Below, piece by piece: positions 8,765 to 17,199 of a DNA stretch of 60,285 nucleotides. A program made the translations under genes and the position numbers. The notes below the pieces were generated by a model. It saw only the letters and a program-made list of their open reading frames with translations. It ran no database searches and was not told the DNA's origin. Every line of letters starts with the position of its first letter. The stretch's first letter is position 1. The DNA comes from Streptomyces graminilatus (lineage in GTDB: Bacteria > Actinomycetota > Actinomycetes > Streptomycetales > Streptomycetaceae), in assembly GCF_001418565.1 (NCBI RefSeq), contig NZ_LIQQ01000032.1, positions 1-60,285 on the forward strand, given 5' to 3'.

Positions 8765-9037
8765 GGAAAGTGCCTCTGACCAGCGAGAATAAGGATTGTC
8801 GAGGTCCTTGTTCCCGCGCCCGTCGGAGGCACTTTCCAGGTGATCAATCGTATCGGGTCCTACCCGCGTGTGCGCGTGTCCGGTGGTGGCAGCGGGGTGG
8901 TCTCGCAAGCCGGCGGGGTGCTGTTGGTGGAAACGGCTCGCCGGACGGGCCGGGAGGCTGCGCTGTCTTCGGCGCTCGCGCCATGCCGCAAACCCAGGAC
9001 GGTGCACGATCCCGGCAAGATCCTGCTGGACATCGCC
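8765..9037 (+). mobile_element. IS1380-family relic (copy 2), 5' end only
   Basis: From GTG 8840 the translation INRIGSYPRVRVSGGG, then GGVLLVETARRTGREAALS and RKPRTVHDPGKILLDIAL matches IS1380 transposase N-termini and copy 1 at 4707. Homology stops abruptly at about 9037, exactly where the stop codon of the convergent TetR gene begins. Upstream, GGAAAGTGCCTCTGAC (8765-8780) and GTCGGAGGCACTTTCC (8822-8837) form a 16-bp inverted repeat with one mismatch, possibly a hairpin shielding the transposase start from read-through. Confidence 0.78.
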
Positions 9038-9706
9038 TTAAGGTGCCCGCAGTTCACGTCGCAAGGAAGTGCCCAGTTCGCGGTAGCTCTCGACCAGGTC
9101 CACGGCGTCAGGGTCCAGTAGCCACTGGGTCTGAAGGCCGTCGAGAGTCGCGATGAGGCGTTGGGCGACCAGAGGCAGATCCGCGTCCGGACGAATTTCT
9201 CCACGACTCTGACCGGCATGCAGAGCGCGGAACATCGCGTCTCGTAGCTCCCGGTACCGCTGTACGAAGAAATCATGGGTCGGATTCCGGGGGAGAAGGT
9301 TCTCGGCCACCAGGATGGTGAACAGTTGCGAAAGCCCGGCTCGTTTTACGTTGTGTTCGGCGAGGAGATGCAATCGGTCGAGCATTCCCAGGCCTCCGTC
9401 GCCGATGATCTCCGCGATGAGTGAGGCGTCCTGTCGGCTGCGGTGACTGATCACCGCCTCCAGCAGCGCTTCCTTGCTGCCGAAGTGGTGTCGCAGACCA
9501 GCCTGGGTGATGCCCACTTCTGTGGCGATCCCGGCCAGACCGGTGCCACGGTATCCATGCATGGCGAAAAGCTCGGTAGCGGCCTCAAGGATCTGTTGAC
9601 GCCGCTGTCTGCCCCGCTCAAGGGTCTCCGGCGAGGAATGTTTCTTGGGGCCCTGGTCAATGGCAGTCGTGTCAACAGATCGGAAGCCATTCGAAAGGTC
9701 GCTCAA
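9038..9706 (-). CDS. TetR/AcrR-family transcriptional regulator
   Basis: 222 residues with an N-terminal helix-turn-helix: RRQQILEAATELFAMHGYRGTGLAGIATEVGIT, then AGLRHHFGSKEALLEAV. The ligand-binding domain has the C-terminal pattern (GEIRPDADLPLVAQRLIATLDGLQTQWLLDP) usual for regulators of degradative or efflux genes. No ATG fits; TTG at 9704-9706 overlaps the TGA of the upstream hydrolase (TTGA) and has GAGG upstream, so the two genes look translationally coupled. The stop codon coincides with the edge of an IS1380 relic, so the last residues may have been altered by that rearrangement. Confidence 0.85.
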   Translation of the reverse strand: MSDLSNGFRSVDTTAIDQGPKKHSSPETLERGRQRRQQILEAATELFAMHGYRGTGLAGIATEVGITQAGLRHHFGSKEALLEAVISHRSRQDASLIAEIIGDGGLGMLDRLHLLAEHNVKRAGLSQLFTILVAENLLPRNPTHDFFVQRYRELRDAMFRALHAGQSRGEIRPDADLPLVAQRLIATLDGLQTQWLLDPDAVDLVESYRELGTSLRRELRAP

Positions 9707-10503
9707 CTTGTTGCCTCGATTCGATGGGCGCTCAGGAAGTCGAGGACCACTCTGTTGCCGAGGCAGTCGACGTCGTCCATGTAGTTGTGGCGAGCGCCGG
9801 GGAGAGTGACAAAAGCGGCCCCGGGAATCAGGCTCGCCAGGTCCTCGCCCATCGCATGAGGGACAGTGCGGTCGTCGTCCCCGTGAATTACCAGGGTCGG
9901 GACGTCGAGGTTCCCCAGGCGCGATCGGTTGCGGTAGGTGGCGACGGCCTTGGACTGCGCCGCCAGGCCGTCGCCGACGATCGTGGTGCTCGCGATGATC
10001 CGCATGTCCTCGTCGACGACTCGGCGATCGACGCTGGGCGCGTACAAGCTGTTGCGCTTCATCCGTACCTTCACCCAGTCGGGGGCGTATCGGACGAGAG
10101 CCGTCCGCAGTCGGGGCGACGGACGCTGGTCCGTCTCCGTCAGGCTCCCCGTGCAGCCGAGAACGAGGGAGTGGACCCGTTCGGGAGCGGTCAGCGCGAT
10201 TTCCTGCGCCGTCACTCCTCCCATGGATACGCCGTAGACGTGCGCCCGCTCGACGCCGGCCGCGTCGAGCACCGCCAATCCGTCCGCCGCCAGATCCGGG
10301 ATGCCGAGCGAGTCTCCGGGCCATTCGGTGCGGCCCACGCCTCTGTTGTCGAACAGGAGGACCCGATAGCGGGGGCTCAGAGCGGCAACCGCGCGGTGCC
10401 ACATACGGGAGTCGAAGCCGTGCCCCATGACCAGGAGCACCGGCTCACCCGAACCGTGCTCCTCCCACCACACGCGCGTGCCGCCATTTTGTACGTACGC
10501 CAT
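9703..10503 (-). CDS. Alpha/beta hydrolase
   Basis: A 266-residue cytoplasmic hydrolase of the haloperoxidase/esterase type. The nucleophile elbow is GVSMGG, the acid is in HGDDDRTVPH, and the catalytic His is in GARHNYMDD; LLVMGHG supplies the oxyanion-hole segment. The substrate is unknown. It is the first gene of a two-gene unit with the TetR regulator, whose TTG start overlaps its stop, so the regulator probably senses the substrate or product of this enzyme. Leader contains GGGAG before the ATG. Confidence 0.88.
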   Translation of the reverse strand: MAYVQNGGTRVWWEEHGSGEPVLLVMGHGFDSRMWHRAVAALSPRYRVLLFDNRGVGRTEWPGDSLGIPDLAADGLAVLDAAGVERAHVYGVSMGGVTAQEIALTAPERVHSLVLGCTGSLTETDQRPSPRLRTALVRYAPDWVKVRMKRNSLYAPSVDRRVVDEDMRIIASTTIVGDGLAAQSKAVATYRNRSRLGNLDVPTLVIHGDDDRTVPHAMGEDLASLIPGAAFVTLPGARHNYMDDVDCLGNRVVLDFLSAHRIEATS

Positions 10504-10668
10504 CTCGGCTCCCTGTTTCTGACGGTTCGCCCGATTGCTGCCTGGGCGTCCCGGTCCGGCTCGCGTGGACAGTACTTACCTTGCGGCTAGGAAGCAAGAT
10601 GCGAAAGCTGAGACACATGCGTCGGTCCCGGTGCGTTGACCGGCTGCGTCTCACGGTGCTTCACTGCC

Positions 10669-10716
10669 GGAACCGGTTCCGAAACCGGTTCCGGTACCGC
10701 TTCCGGAACCGATTCC
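10669..10716. promoter_or_regulatory. Array of four contiguous 12-bp operator-like palindromes
   Basis: GGAACCGGTTCC (10669-10680), GAAACCGGTTCC (10681-10692), GGTACCGCTTCC (10693-10704) and GGAACCGATTCC (10705-10716) are directly adjacent. The first is a perfect palindrome with a central CG, as in LacI-family operators; the others deviate by one or two bases. The array is about 55 bp upstream of the LacI gene start, followed by a 9-bp ATCTCTGTG repeat. An autoregulatory operator cluster is the simplest reading. Confidence 0.6.
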
Positions 10717-10770
10717 ACAATCTCTGTGATCTCTGTGATCTCTGTACGACCAGCGCGGAGGAGGGGTGGC

Positions 10771-11781
10771 ATGGCAGTCACCATCGCTGACGTGGCCGCA
10801 CGGGCCGGCGTCAGCAAGACGACGGTCTCGCGGGTGCTGAACGACAAGGGCGAGATCAACGCGACCACGGTCCTGAAGGTCCGCGAGGCGATCTCGGAGC
10901 TCGGTTACGTGCCGAGCGCCGGGGCGGTCGGGCTCGCGCGCGGCAGCACCCGGGTGATCGGCATGCTGGTCCCGGAGATGAGCTGGCCGTGGACCGGGAC
11001 TGTCGTACAGGCGGTCGTCGACACGCTTGAGCGCGAAGGCTTCGGTATGCGCCTGCTGACTTGCAACCGGGGCGAGGCGTCACTGCGTCGGCTGGGTGCG
11101 CAGGTCGCCGCCAAGTCCTTCGACGGGCTACTGGTGATCGAGCCCGAGGGAACCCTCGGATACATCCAGGAGCTGTACGAGTCGGGGTTGCCGGTCGTAC
11201 TCATCGACGATCGCGGTCACCGGCCGGGTTTCCCCTACGTGGAGACCACGAACCGGGAGGGCGGCGCGCAGGCGGCGCGCCACCTGCTGGACATCGGGCG
11301 ACGCCGTCCGCTGGTGGTGACGGGGCCGGAGAGCTACGGCTGCACGCGCGAACGGCTGGCCGGCTTCGTCGACGCCTTCGCCGAAGCCGGGATCACGCTC
11401 GACGAGCGGACCGTCACCAGCGGCGGGTTCCAGTTCGAGGGCGGCCGGGCCGCGGTGCGGCGGGCCCTCGCGGACGGCACTGCCTTCGACGCGGTGTTCG
11501 CGCACAACGACGCCTCCGCGGCCGGGGTCCTGGTCGGACTGCGGGAGGCCGGGCTGGAGATCCCCCGGGATGTCGCCGTGGTCGGCTTCGACGACGTCGA
11601 GCTGGCGTCGTACACCTATCCGGCGCTGACCACCATCCGCCAGCCGATGCGGGAGATGGGCGAGTCCGCTGTGCGCCTGCTGCTGGAGCGGGTGCGCAGC
11701 TCGCCGCAGGTCTCCACCTCGTGCTCCCTCGCCACCTCGCTGGTGATCCGGGGGTCGACCCAGCAGGTGTCTACGGCCTGA
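10771..11781 (+). CDS. LacI-family transcriptional regulator
   Basis: 336 residues. The helix-turn-helix and hinge (TIADVAARAGVSKTTVSRVL) are canonical, followed by a periplasmic-binding-like effector domain ending with VGFDDVELASYTYPALTTI, the usual LacI/GalR C-terminal signature. The ATG at 10771 follows GGAGGAGGGG; upstream in-frame starts would read through the operator array. The beta-glucosidase gene follows after 53 bp in the same direction, so this is very likely its sugar-responsive repressor, and by binding the array upstream it would control both genes. Confidence 0.9.
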   Translation: MAVTIADVAARAGVSKTTVSRVLNDKGEINATTVLKVREAISELGYVPSAGAVGLARGSTRVIGMLVPEMSWPWTGTVVQAVVDTLEREGFGMRLLTCNRGEASLRRLGAQVAAKSFDGLLVIEPEGTLGYIQELYESGLPVVLIDDRGHRPGFPYVETTNREGGAQAARHLLDIGRRRPLVVTGPESYGCTRERLAGFVDAFAEAGITLDERTVTSGGFQFEGGRAAVRRALADGTAFDAVFAHNDASAAGVLVGLREAGLEIPRDVAVVGFDDVELASYTYPALTTIRQPMREMGESAVRLLLERVRSSPQVSTSCSLATSLVIRGSTQQVSTA

Positions 11782-11834
11782 TCCGACGCCGTACCGCCGA
11801 TTCGACCGACTTCGCTCAGCCCGGAAGGTTCCCC

Positions 11835-14420
11835 ATGTCCTGTGTTCCCTGGCCCGACGACGCCGAGCTTCGCCGTCGCGTCGAAGCTCTGGACCTTCCG
11901 TCGAAGGTCCGGCTGCTGACGGGTGAGACCGTATGGCGGCTGCCTGCAGAACCCCGGCTGGGGCTGCTGCCGGTGACGATGTCCGACGGTCCGCAGGGCG
12001 TACGCGGCACCGGCGAGGACCCGACGGCCACCGGGCTGCTGGCTCCGGCGCCCAGTGCCCTCGGAGCGACCTGGGACAAGGTGCTCGCGGAGCGGCTGGG
12101 GGCTCTGTTCGCGGGGGAGGCGCACCGGAAGGGCGTGGATGTGCTGCTGGCGCCCGATGTGAACCTGCAGCGCACTCCGGTCGCCGGACGGCACTTCGAG
12201 TACTTCTCGGAGGATCCCCTGCTCACCGGCACTCTCGCCGCCGCCATGGTCCGCGGGCTGCAGGACCGCGGTGTGGGCGCCTGCCTGAAGCATTACGTGG
12301 CCAACGATTCGGAGACCGACCGCACCCGGTACCGCTCCCGGCTGGACGAACGCACACTGCGCGAGGTGTATCTGGCGCCCTTCGAACAGGTCCTCGCCGA
12401 GGCCGGGCCGTGGAGTGTGATGGCCGCCTATTCGGGGGTCGACGACGGGGTGCGGTCGGCGCCGATGACCGAACACACCCGCCTCCTGCACGACGTACTG
12501 AAGGGGGAGTGGGGCTTCGACGGGCCCGTGGTCAGCGACTGGGCCGCCACCAACTCGGTGATCGCCTCGGCGGTCGGCGGCCTCGATCTGGTGATGCCCG
12601 GGCCCCAGGGGCCGTGGGGCGAGGCCCTGGTCTCCGCCGTCCGCGCGGGCCAGGTTCCGGAGGAGCTCATCGACGACAAGGTTCTGAGGCTGCTGCGCCT
12701 GGCCCGTCACACCGGCCGGCTCGGCGAGCCGGGGGCGCGAGCCGAGGACTTGCCCGCCGAGCCGTCAGGTTCCCCTGTGCCTTCGGCCGCGCCCGCTCCG
12801 GAGGAGTTCGCGCTGCTGCGGGAGGCGGCTGCCCGGAGCACCGTGGTGCTGCGCGACGAGTTCAGGCTGCTGCCGTTGGCCGCGGACCGTCTCGGCAGCG
12901 TCGCGCTGATCGGCCCGAACGCGGTGGCGCCCTATCTCCAGGGCGGCGGCAGCGCGTTCGTGCCCGCCGTGCGCACGGTGTCCTTCGAGGAGGGGCTGCG
13001 CGCCGCACTGCCGCCGGAGGTGCGGCTGACGCTCCACCGGGGCGGGGACTCCCGCCGCCGCCCGCCCGTCGTCCCGGACGCGATGCTCACCGTCCCCGGC
13101 GAGGGGGAGGGCTTCGGCGCGCCGGGCGTACGGGCGGATCATGTCGGCGCCGACGGAACGATCCTGCGCAGCACGGTCCGTGCAGGCGGCGACTGGACGA
13201 CGTACCAGGACTTCTGCGCGGCCACGCGCCGGGTCGTCCTGCGCACCGTACTGACGCTGTCCGAACCGGGGGCGCACCGGCTGGAGTTCGGGTGCACCGG
13301 TCGTTTCACCCTCACGGTCGACGGTACGGAGGTCCTGTCCGGTGACGACGACCGCGGTGTCGACCACATCCTCGACTCCACCCACAGCCACCCCGAACTG
13401 CGGGGCATCGACGTGGAGGTGGGCGGCGAACCGCGTCGGCTGTCCGTCCGCGCGGACCTGGGCGTGATCGAGGCCGGCGGGTACGGCAGCTTCGTCACCG
13501 CCCAACTGCGCCACGCCCCGCCCGCTCCGACACGACGCGAGGAGATCGCCGAGGCCGTCGCCGCGGCTCGGGTGGCCGATGTGGCCGTGGTCGTGGTGGG
13601 CACCAACGAGGAGGTCGAGTCCGAGGGCTGGGACCGCACCGGTCTTGACCTGCCGGCCCCGCAGGACGATCTGGTGCGCGCCGTCCTGGCCGCCAACCCG
13701 CGCACGATCGTGGTCGTCAACGCCGGTGCCCCCGTGCTGCTGCCCTGGGCGCGGGAGGCCCCGGTGCTGCTGTGGGCGTGGCTGCCGGGGCAGGAGGCCG
13801 GTCACGCGCTGGCCGATGTCCTGTTCGGCCGTACCGAGCCGTCCGGCCGTCTGCCATGGACGCTGCCGGCCCGCGCGGAGGACGTCCCGGTGCCCCACGC
13901 CCTTCCCCTGGACGGGATCGTCGCCTACGACGAAGGCGTCCACGTCGGCCACCGCTCCTGGGACCGCCACGGCCTCGACCCGGCCTTCCCGTTCGGGCAC
14001 GGCCTGGGCTGGACCCAGTGGGACTACGAGTCCGTCACCCTCCCCCAGACGTCCGTCTCCGCCGCAGCCCTGACATGCACCGCAGGCGGAGACGGACTCC
14101 AACTGTCCGTGGCGGTGGCCAACACAGGCCCCCGGGCGGGCCAGGAGGTGGTCCAGGTCTATCTGGAACCGCCCCGGACCGGATACGACCGGCCCGTACG
14201 CCTGCTCGCCGGCTTCGCCACCGTCCGCGCCGAGGCCGGCGCGAAGGCCACCGCCCAGGTGTACGTGCCCGCCCGCGCCTTCCAGATCTGGGACACCGCG
14301 AGCCGCACCTGGCACACCCCGCCCGGCCGCTACCGGCTGCGCGCCGGACGCTCCAGCCGGGATCTGCGCCTGACCGTCGAGGTGAGCGCCGACGGCGACC
14401 GCCTCACCCCGATGGGCTGA
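11835..14420 (+). CDS. Glycoside hydrolase family 3 enzyme with PA14 domain (beta-glucosidase type)
   Basis: 861 residues. The GH3 N-terminal barrel contains TMSDGPQGVR, KHYVANDSE and the nucleophile Asp235 in VVSDWAATN. The C-terminal alpha/beta sandwich is interrupted by a PA14 domain at about residues 430-550 (DWTTYQDFCAATRR to TLTVDGTEVLSGDD), and the tail from about 740 is a fibronectin III-like domain. No signal peptide is visible, so it should act in the cytoplasm on imported beta-linked oligosaccharides or glycosides. The ATG has GGAAGG 7 nt upstream. It is transcribed with the LacI regulator and ends convergently with the sensor kinase gene, with a shared hairpin. Confidence 0.92.
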   Translation: MSCVPWPDDAELRRRVEALDLPSKVRLLTGETVWRLPAEPRLGLLPVTMSDGPQGVRGTGEDPTATGLLAPAPSALGATWDKVLAERLGALFAGEAHRKGVDVLLAPDVNLQRTPVAGRHFEYFSEDPLLTGTLAAAMVRGLQDRGVGACLKHYVANDSETDRTRYRSRLDERTLREVYLAPFEQVLAEAGPWSVMAAYSGVDDGVRSAPMTEHTRLLHDVLKGEWGFDGPVVSDWAATNSVIASAVGGLDLVMPGPQGPWGEALVSAVRAGQVPEELIDDKVLRLLRLARHTGRLGEPGARAEDLPAEPSGSPVPSAAPAPEEFALLREAAARSTVVLRDEFRLLPLAADRLGSVALIGPNAVAPYLQGGGSAFVPAVRTVSFEEGLRAALPPEVRLTLHRGGDSRRRPPVVPDAMLTVPGEGEGFGAPGVRADHVGADGTILRSTVRAGGDWTTYQDFCAATRRVVLRTVLTLSEPGAHRLEFGCTGRFTLTVDGTEVLSGDDDRGVDHILDSTHSHPELRGIDVEVGGEPRRLSVRADLGVIEAGGYGSFVTAQLRHAPPAPTRREEIAEAVAAARVADVAVVVVGTNEEVESEGWDRTGLDLPAPQDDLVRAVLAANPRTIVVVNAGAPVLLPWAREAPVLLWAWLPGQEAGHALADVLFGRTEPSGRLPWTLPARAEDVPVPHALPLDGIVAYDEGVHVGHRSWDRHGLDPAFPFGHGLGWTQWDYESVTLPQTSVSAAALTCTAGGDGLQLSVAVANTGPRAGQEVVQVYLEPPRTGYDRPVRLLAGFATVRAEAGAKATAQVYVPARAFQIWDTASRTWHTPPGRYRLRAGRSSRDLRLTVEVSADGDRLTPMG

Positions 14421-14425
14421 CCCGC

Positions 14426-14451
14426 TGCCGGGACGGCCGTCACCCGGCAGG
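14426..14451. terminator. Hairpin between convergent genes
   Basis: CTGCCGGG (14426-14433) pairs with CCCGGCAG (14444-14451). It lies 6 nt beyond the GH3 stop and overlaps the last codons of the opposing kinase gene, so it probably serves mainly the GH3 transcript. Confidence 0.55.
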
Positions 14452-15819
14452 GAGGCTGACCGTGAATCGTGCCCCGGGTGTGTGTCCGGGGTCGTACGTC
14501 ACCTCGCCGTCGGCGGAGCGGGCGAGACGGCGTGCCAGCGGCAGACCGAGGCCCGCTCCGGCGTGTCCGTCACCGGGATCGGCCCGTCGGCCCGGTTCGA
14601 AGAGGTGGGCGGCGAACGGGGGCGGTACGCCGGGCCCGTCGTCGATGACCTCGACGCGTACGCCGTCGGAGGTGTGGTAGGCGTGGACGGTGATGCGGGC
14701 GTGCGCGTAGCGGCAGGCGTTGGCCAGGAGCGGGCCGACGATGCGTTCGAGGAGCGCGGGCGGGACACCGGCCGCCACGTGCCGGCCTTCCGTGGTGATT
14801 GTCAAGTGGTCGGGTACGTCCTGGAGTTGGATGAGGCGTCGTAGCGCGGGCAGGACCTCGGCGGTGCCCGGAGCGGTGAGTGTGCCGCCCCGGGCGTCGT
14901 CCAGGAGGGTGTCGCAGATGACGCGCATGGACTCGGCGGCATCCGCGATGACCTGGTGGGTGGTGCGGGTCTGGTCGTCCGTTCGCGGGCGGGTGCGCCA
15001 CCAGTCGAGTTCGGCGATGATCCTGCTCAGGGGCGTACGCAGCTCGTGCGAGAGTTCGCCGGTGAGCTGCCGCTCGTGGCGCAGAAGGGTGCGGATGCGG
15101 TCCAGGATCGCGTCCAGCGAGGTGCCGAGGCGGGCGAGTTCGGCCGGGTGGCGCATGCTGCCGAAGCGTTCGTCGGAGGCGACGGCGCTCCACTGGGTGG
15201 CCTGGTCGGTCATAGTACGGACGGGGCGCAGCGCACGGCCCACCGCCAGCCGGGTCAGGACGTAGGTGCAGGCGAGCATCACGAAGTCCAGGGCGAGCGA
15301 TCCCCACAGCAGGGTGTCGGCCGAACTCCGGTAGGGCGAGAGATCGAGCGCGGTGACCACCGTCGCCCCGGTGCTGCCGCCGGGCACGGGCTGTGAGCAC
15401 AGCCGGAGGGGACCGTCGACGTCGGTGGTGAGGCACGGATGCCCGCCGCGTGCGGCGAGTGCGTCCGCGACACGGGTCACGGGGCCGGCGTTCGGTGGCT
15501 TCTCCAGGAGCTGTCCGCCGGCGTAGATCCAGACGTTGGTGTCGAGGAGTTCGTCGTGGGAGGTCTCCAGGACGCGTACGGTCGTGCCGCTGGTGTCGAT
15601 GGTCGTGGCGACGGCGGCGGCGCGGGTGCGCAGTTCGTCGTCCGCCTGGTGCTGGAGCCGGTGGTCGGCGACGGCGTTGAAGGCGATGGTGAGGACCAGC
15701 ATCAGCATCGTCGCCGTGGTCAGAGCCACGAGTGAGAGCCGGCCGCGCAGGGTGCGGGGCGCCAGATGCCGGCGAAGGACGGTCACGGCGGGCCGCGTCC
15801 GGTGGCGGGCACCGTTCAT
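14440..15819 (-). CDS. Sensor histidine kinase
   Basis: 459 residues. Two membrane helices (about 28-50, and 185-205 containing LALDFVMLACTYVLTRLA) flank an extracellular sensor of about 130 residues. A HAMP-like segment is followed by the phosphoacceptor box in GELSHELRTPLSR and an ATPase domain with NACRYA (N box), VIDDGPGVP (G1) and GAGLGLPLARRLA (G2). Its ATG overlaps the TGA of the OmpR-type regulator (ATGA), so the two form a classic pair. Being last in an operon with a DedA protein and two PAP2 phosphatases suggests it senses envelope or lipid-carrier status; this is inference. Confidence 0.9.
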   Translation of the reverse strand: MNGARHRTRPAVTVLRRHLAPRTLRGRLSLVALTTATMLMLVLTIAFNAVADHRLQHQADDELRTRAAAVATTIDTSGTTVRVLETSHDELLDTNVWIYAGGQLLEKPPNAGPVTRVADALAARGGHPCLTTDVDGPLRLCSQPVPGGSTGATVVTALDLSPYRSSADTLLWGSLALDFVMLACTYVLTRLAVGRALRPVRTMTDQATQWSAVASDERFGSMRHPAELARLGTSLDAILDRIRTLLRHERQLTGELSHELRTPLSRIIAELDWWRTRPRTDDQTRTTHQVIADAAESMRVICDTLLDDARGGTLTAPGTAEVLPALRRLIQLQDVPDHLTITTEGRHVAAGVPPALLERIVGPLLANACRYAHARITVHAYHTSDGVRVEVIDDGPGVPPPFAAHLFEPGRRADPGDGHAGAGLGLPLARRLARSADGEVTYDPGHTPGARFTVSLPAG

Positions 15820-16478
15820 GACAGGCGGTGTCCGATCCCGCGGGCCGTGCCGATCGTCCGGTCGCTGCCCGCCTCGCGGAGCTTGCGCCGCAGTCGGGTC
15901 AGATACTGGTCGAGGGTGTTGTCGTGGACATGGGCGCCCTCGTGCCAACCGGCCCGGACCAGTTCGCGGCGGCTCACGATGTCGCCGCAGGCCGCCATGA
16001 GCGCGGCCAGGATACGGAACTCGGTCGGCGTCAGAGCGACCTCGCTGCCCCGCACGCTGACCAGGTGCCGGACCGCGTCCAGGACCAGGTCGCCCGCCGT
16101 GGCGAGGGGTGGTGGCGCGGCCCGTTTGAGGGCGGCCCGTAGGCGCGCGGCGAGTTCCGCGAGGTGGAACGGCTTGGGCAGATAGTCGTCGCCTCCGGCC
16201 GAGAACCCGGACAGCCGGTCGGCGAGCCGGTGATGGGCGGTCAGGAAGATGACGGGGGAGAGGAATCCGTTCGCGCGCATCGCCTGGCACACGTCCCGCC
16301 CGTCGGCGTCGGGCAGCCCGATGTCGAGCACGGCGGCGGAGATGTCCGGGGTGGCCAGCCGCAGGGCGGTGGCGCCGTCCGGCGCGGCCACGGTGTCGAA
16401 GTCCTCGTCGCGCAGTCCGCGCATCAGCACGTCACGCAGGGCGTGATCGTCCTCGACGACCAGGATTGTCCGGCGCAT
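15816..16478 (-). CDS. OmpR/PhoB-type response regulator
   Basis: 220 residues. The receiver has the acidic pair in VVEDDHALRD, phosphoacceptor Asp in AVLDIGLPDADG and Lys in DDYLPKPF. The winged-helix output domain (ALTPTEFRILAALMA to NTLDQYLTRLRRKL) is typical. ATG 16478 is chosen because GGGAGGG lies 2-3 nt beyond a purine-rich spacer, while the ATG at 16496 has none. Its start lies inside the upstream PAP2 gene (47-nt overlap), and its stop overlaps the kinase start, so expression is coupled throughout. Confidence 0.92.
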   Translation of the reverse strand: MRRTILVVEDDHALRDVLMRGLRDEDFDTVAAPDGATALRLATPDISAAVLDIGLPDADGRDVCQAMRANGFLSPVIFLTAHHRLADRLSGFSAGGDDYLPKPFHLAELAARLRAALKRAAPPPLATAGDLVLDAVRHLVSVRGSEVALTPTEFRILAALMAACGDIVSRRELVRAGWHEGAHVHDNTLDQYLTRLRRKLREAGSDRTIGTARGIGHRLS

Positions 16479-17199
16479 GGCCCTCCCTCGGTTCACGTGG
16501 CGTGTGCGTGTGCGTGTTCGTGGCCGTGTCTATCGCACTGGGGGTCCAGTTGGGGGTCCATCGCTCGGGGAGCCAGTGGACCACGGCGAACAGGCACACT
16601 CCCAGCCAGCCGAGGGCGAACAGCCACCCGCCGACCACGTCGGTGAACCAGTGCACCCCGAGATACACACGGGTCAGCCCCACCGAAGCGCCCCAGCCGC
16701 CGATGACCAGGACGAGCGGGACTCCGCCGCGTGGCCTCCGTACCCGGACGGCGATGATCAGCAGCCCCGCGGTGATGGCCGCCGTGCCGGCGTGACCGGA
16801 CGGGAACGCCCAGCCCGAGGCATGCGTCGCCCAGTCGGCCCGGGGCGGCCGTGGCCGGGCGACGAGCGCCATCACCGCGTACCGCAGTGCCTGGCCCGCC
16901 CCGAGGCAGACCAGGCAGAGCACGGCAGCCATGGCGCGTTGCCGGAGGGTGCGGGCGGCGACGAAACCGGCCAGTGCGGCCAGCGCGAACGGGATGACGC
17001 CCGTTCCGGTGGCGGTCAGCCCGCGGGCGAACGCCACCGCCACGGCCGGCCGGTGGCTGACGGACCAGGCGAGCAGGCCGTCGTCGGTGAACAGCGGGAC
17101 GCCGTCGTGGCCCACCACGACCATGGTCAGCACGGCGAACGCCGTCCACGCGCCCAGGCAGCAGCTCCCGGCCAGTCCGACGACGTCGCCGCGCTTCAT
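16432..17199 (-). CDS. PAP2-family phosphatase (second of two)
   Basis: 255-residue integral membrane phosphatase. The three PAP2 motifs are present: RYAVMALVARPRPP, FPSGHAGTA, and TRVYLGVHWFTDVVGG with the catalytic His. Members dephosphorylate lipid pyrophosphates such as undecaprenyl pyrophosphate, or phosphatidic acid. About six membrane helices are visible. Its ATG overlaps the stop of the preceding PAP2 gene, and its last 15 codons, which encode a THTHTP-rich hydrophilic tail, overlap the start of the response regulator. The tail is unlike normal PAP2 C-termini and may be an extension imposed by the overlap. Confidence 0.87.
   Translation of the reverse strand: MKRGDVVGLAGSCCLGAWTAFAVLTMVVVGHDGVPLFTDDGLLAWSVSHRPAVAVAFARGLTATGTGVIPFALAALAGFVAARTLRQRAMAAVLCLVCLGAGQALRYAVMALVARPRPPRADWATHASGWAFPSGHAGTAAITAGLLIIAVRVRRPRGGVPLVLVIGGWGASVGLTRVYLGVHWFTDVVGGWLFALGWLGVCLFAVVHWLPERWTPNWTPSAIDTATNTHTHTPREPREGHAPDNPGRRGRSRPA

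Noticed and set aside
10580..10598. Possible TetR operator CTTGC-N9-GCAAG upstream of the hydrolase-TetR pair
   Set aside because: The arms are only 5 bp and such matches are common by chance; the position fits, but support is too weak to list.
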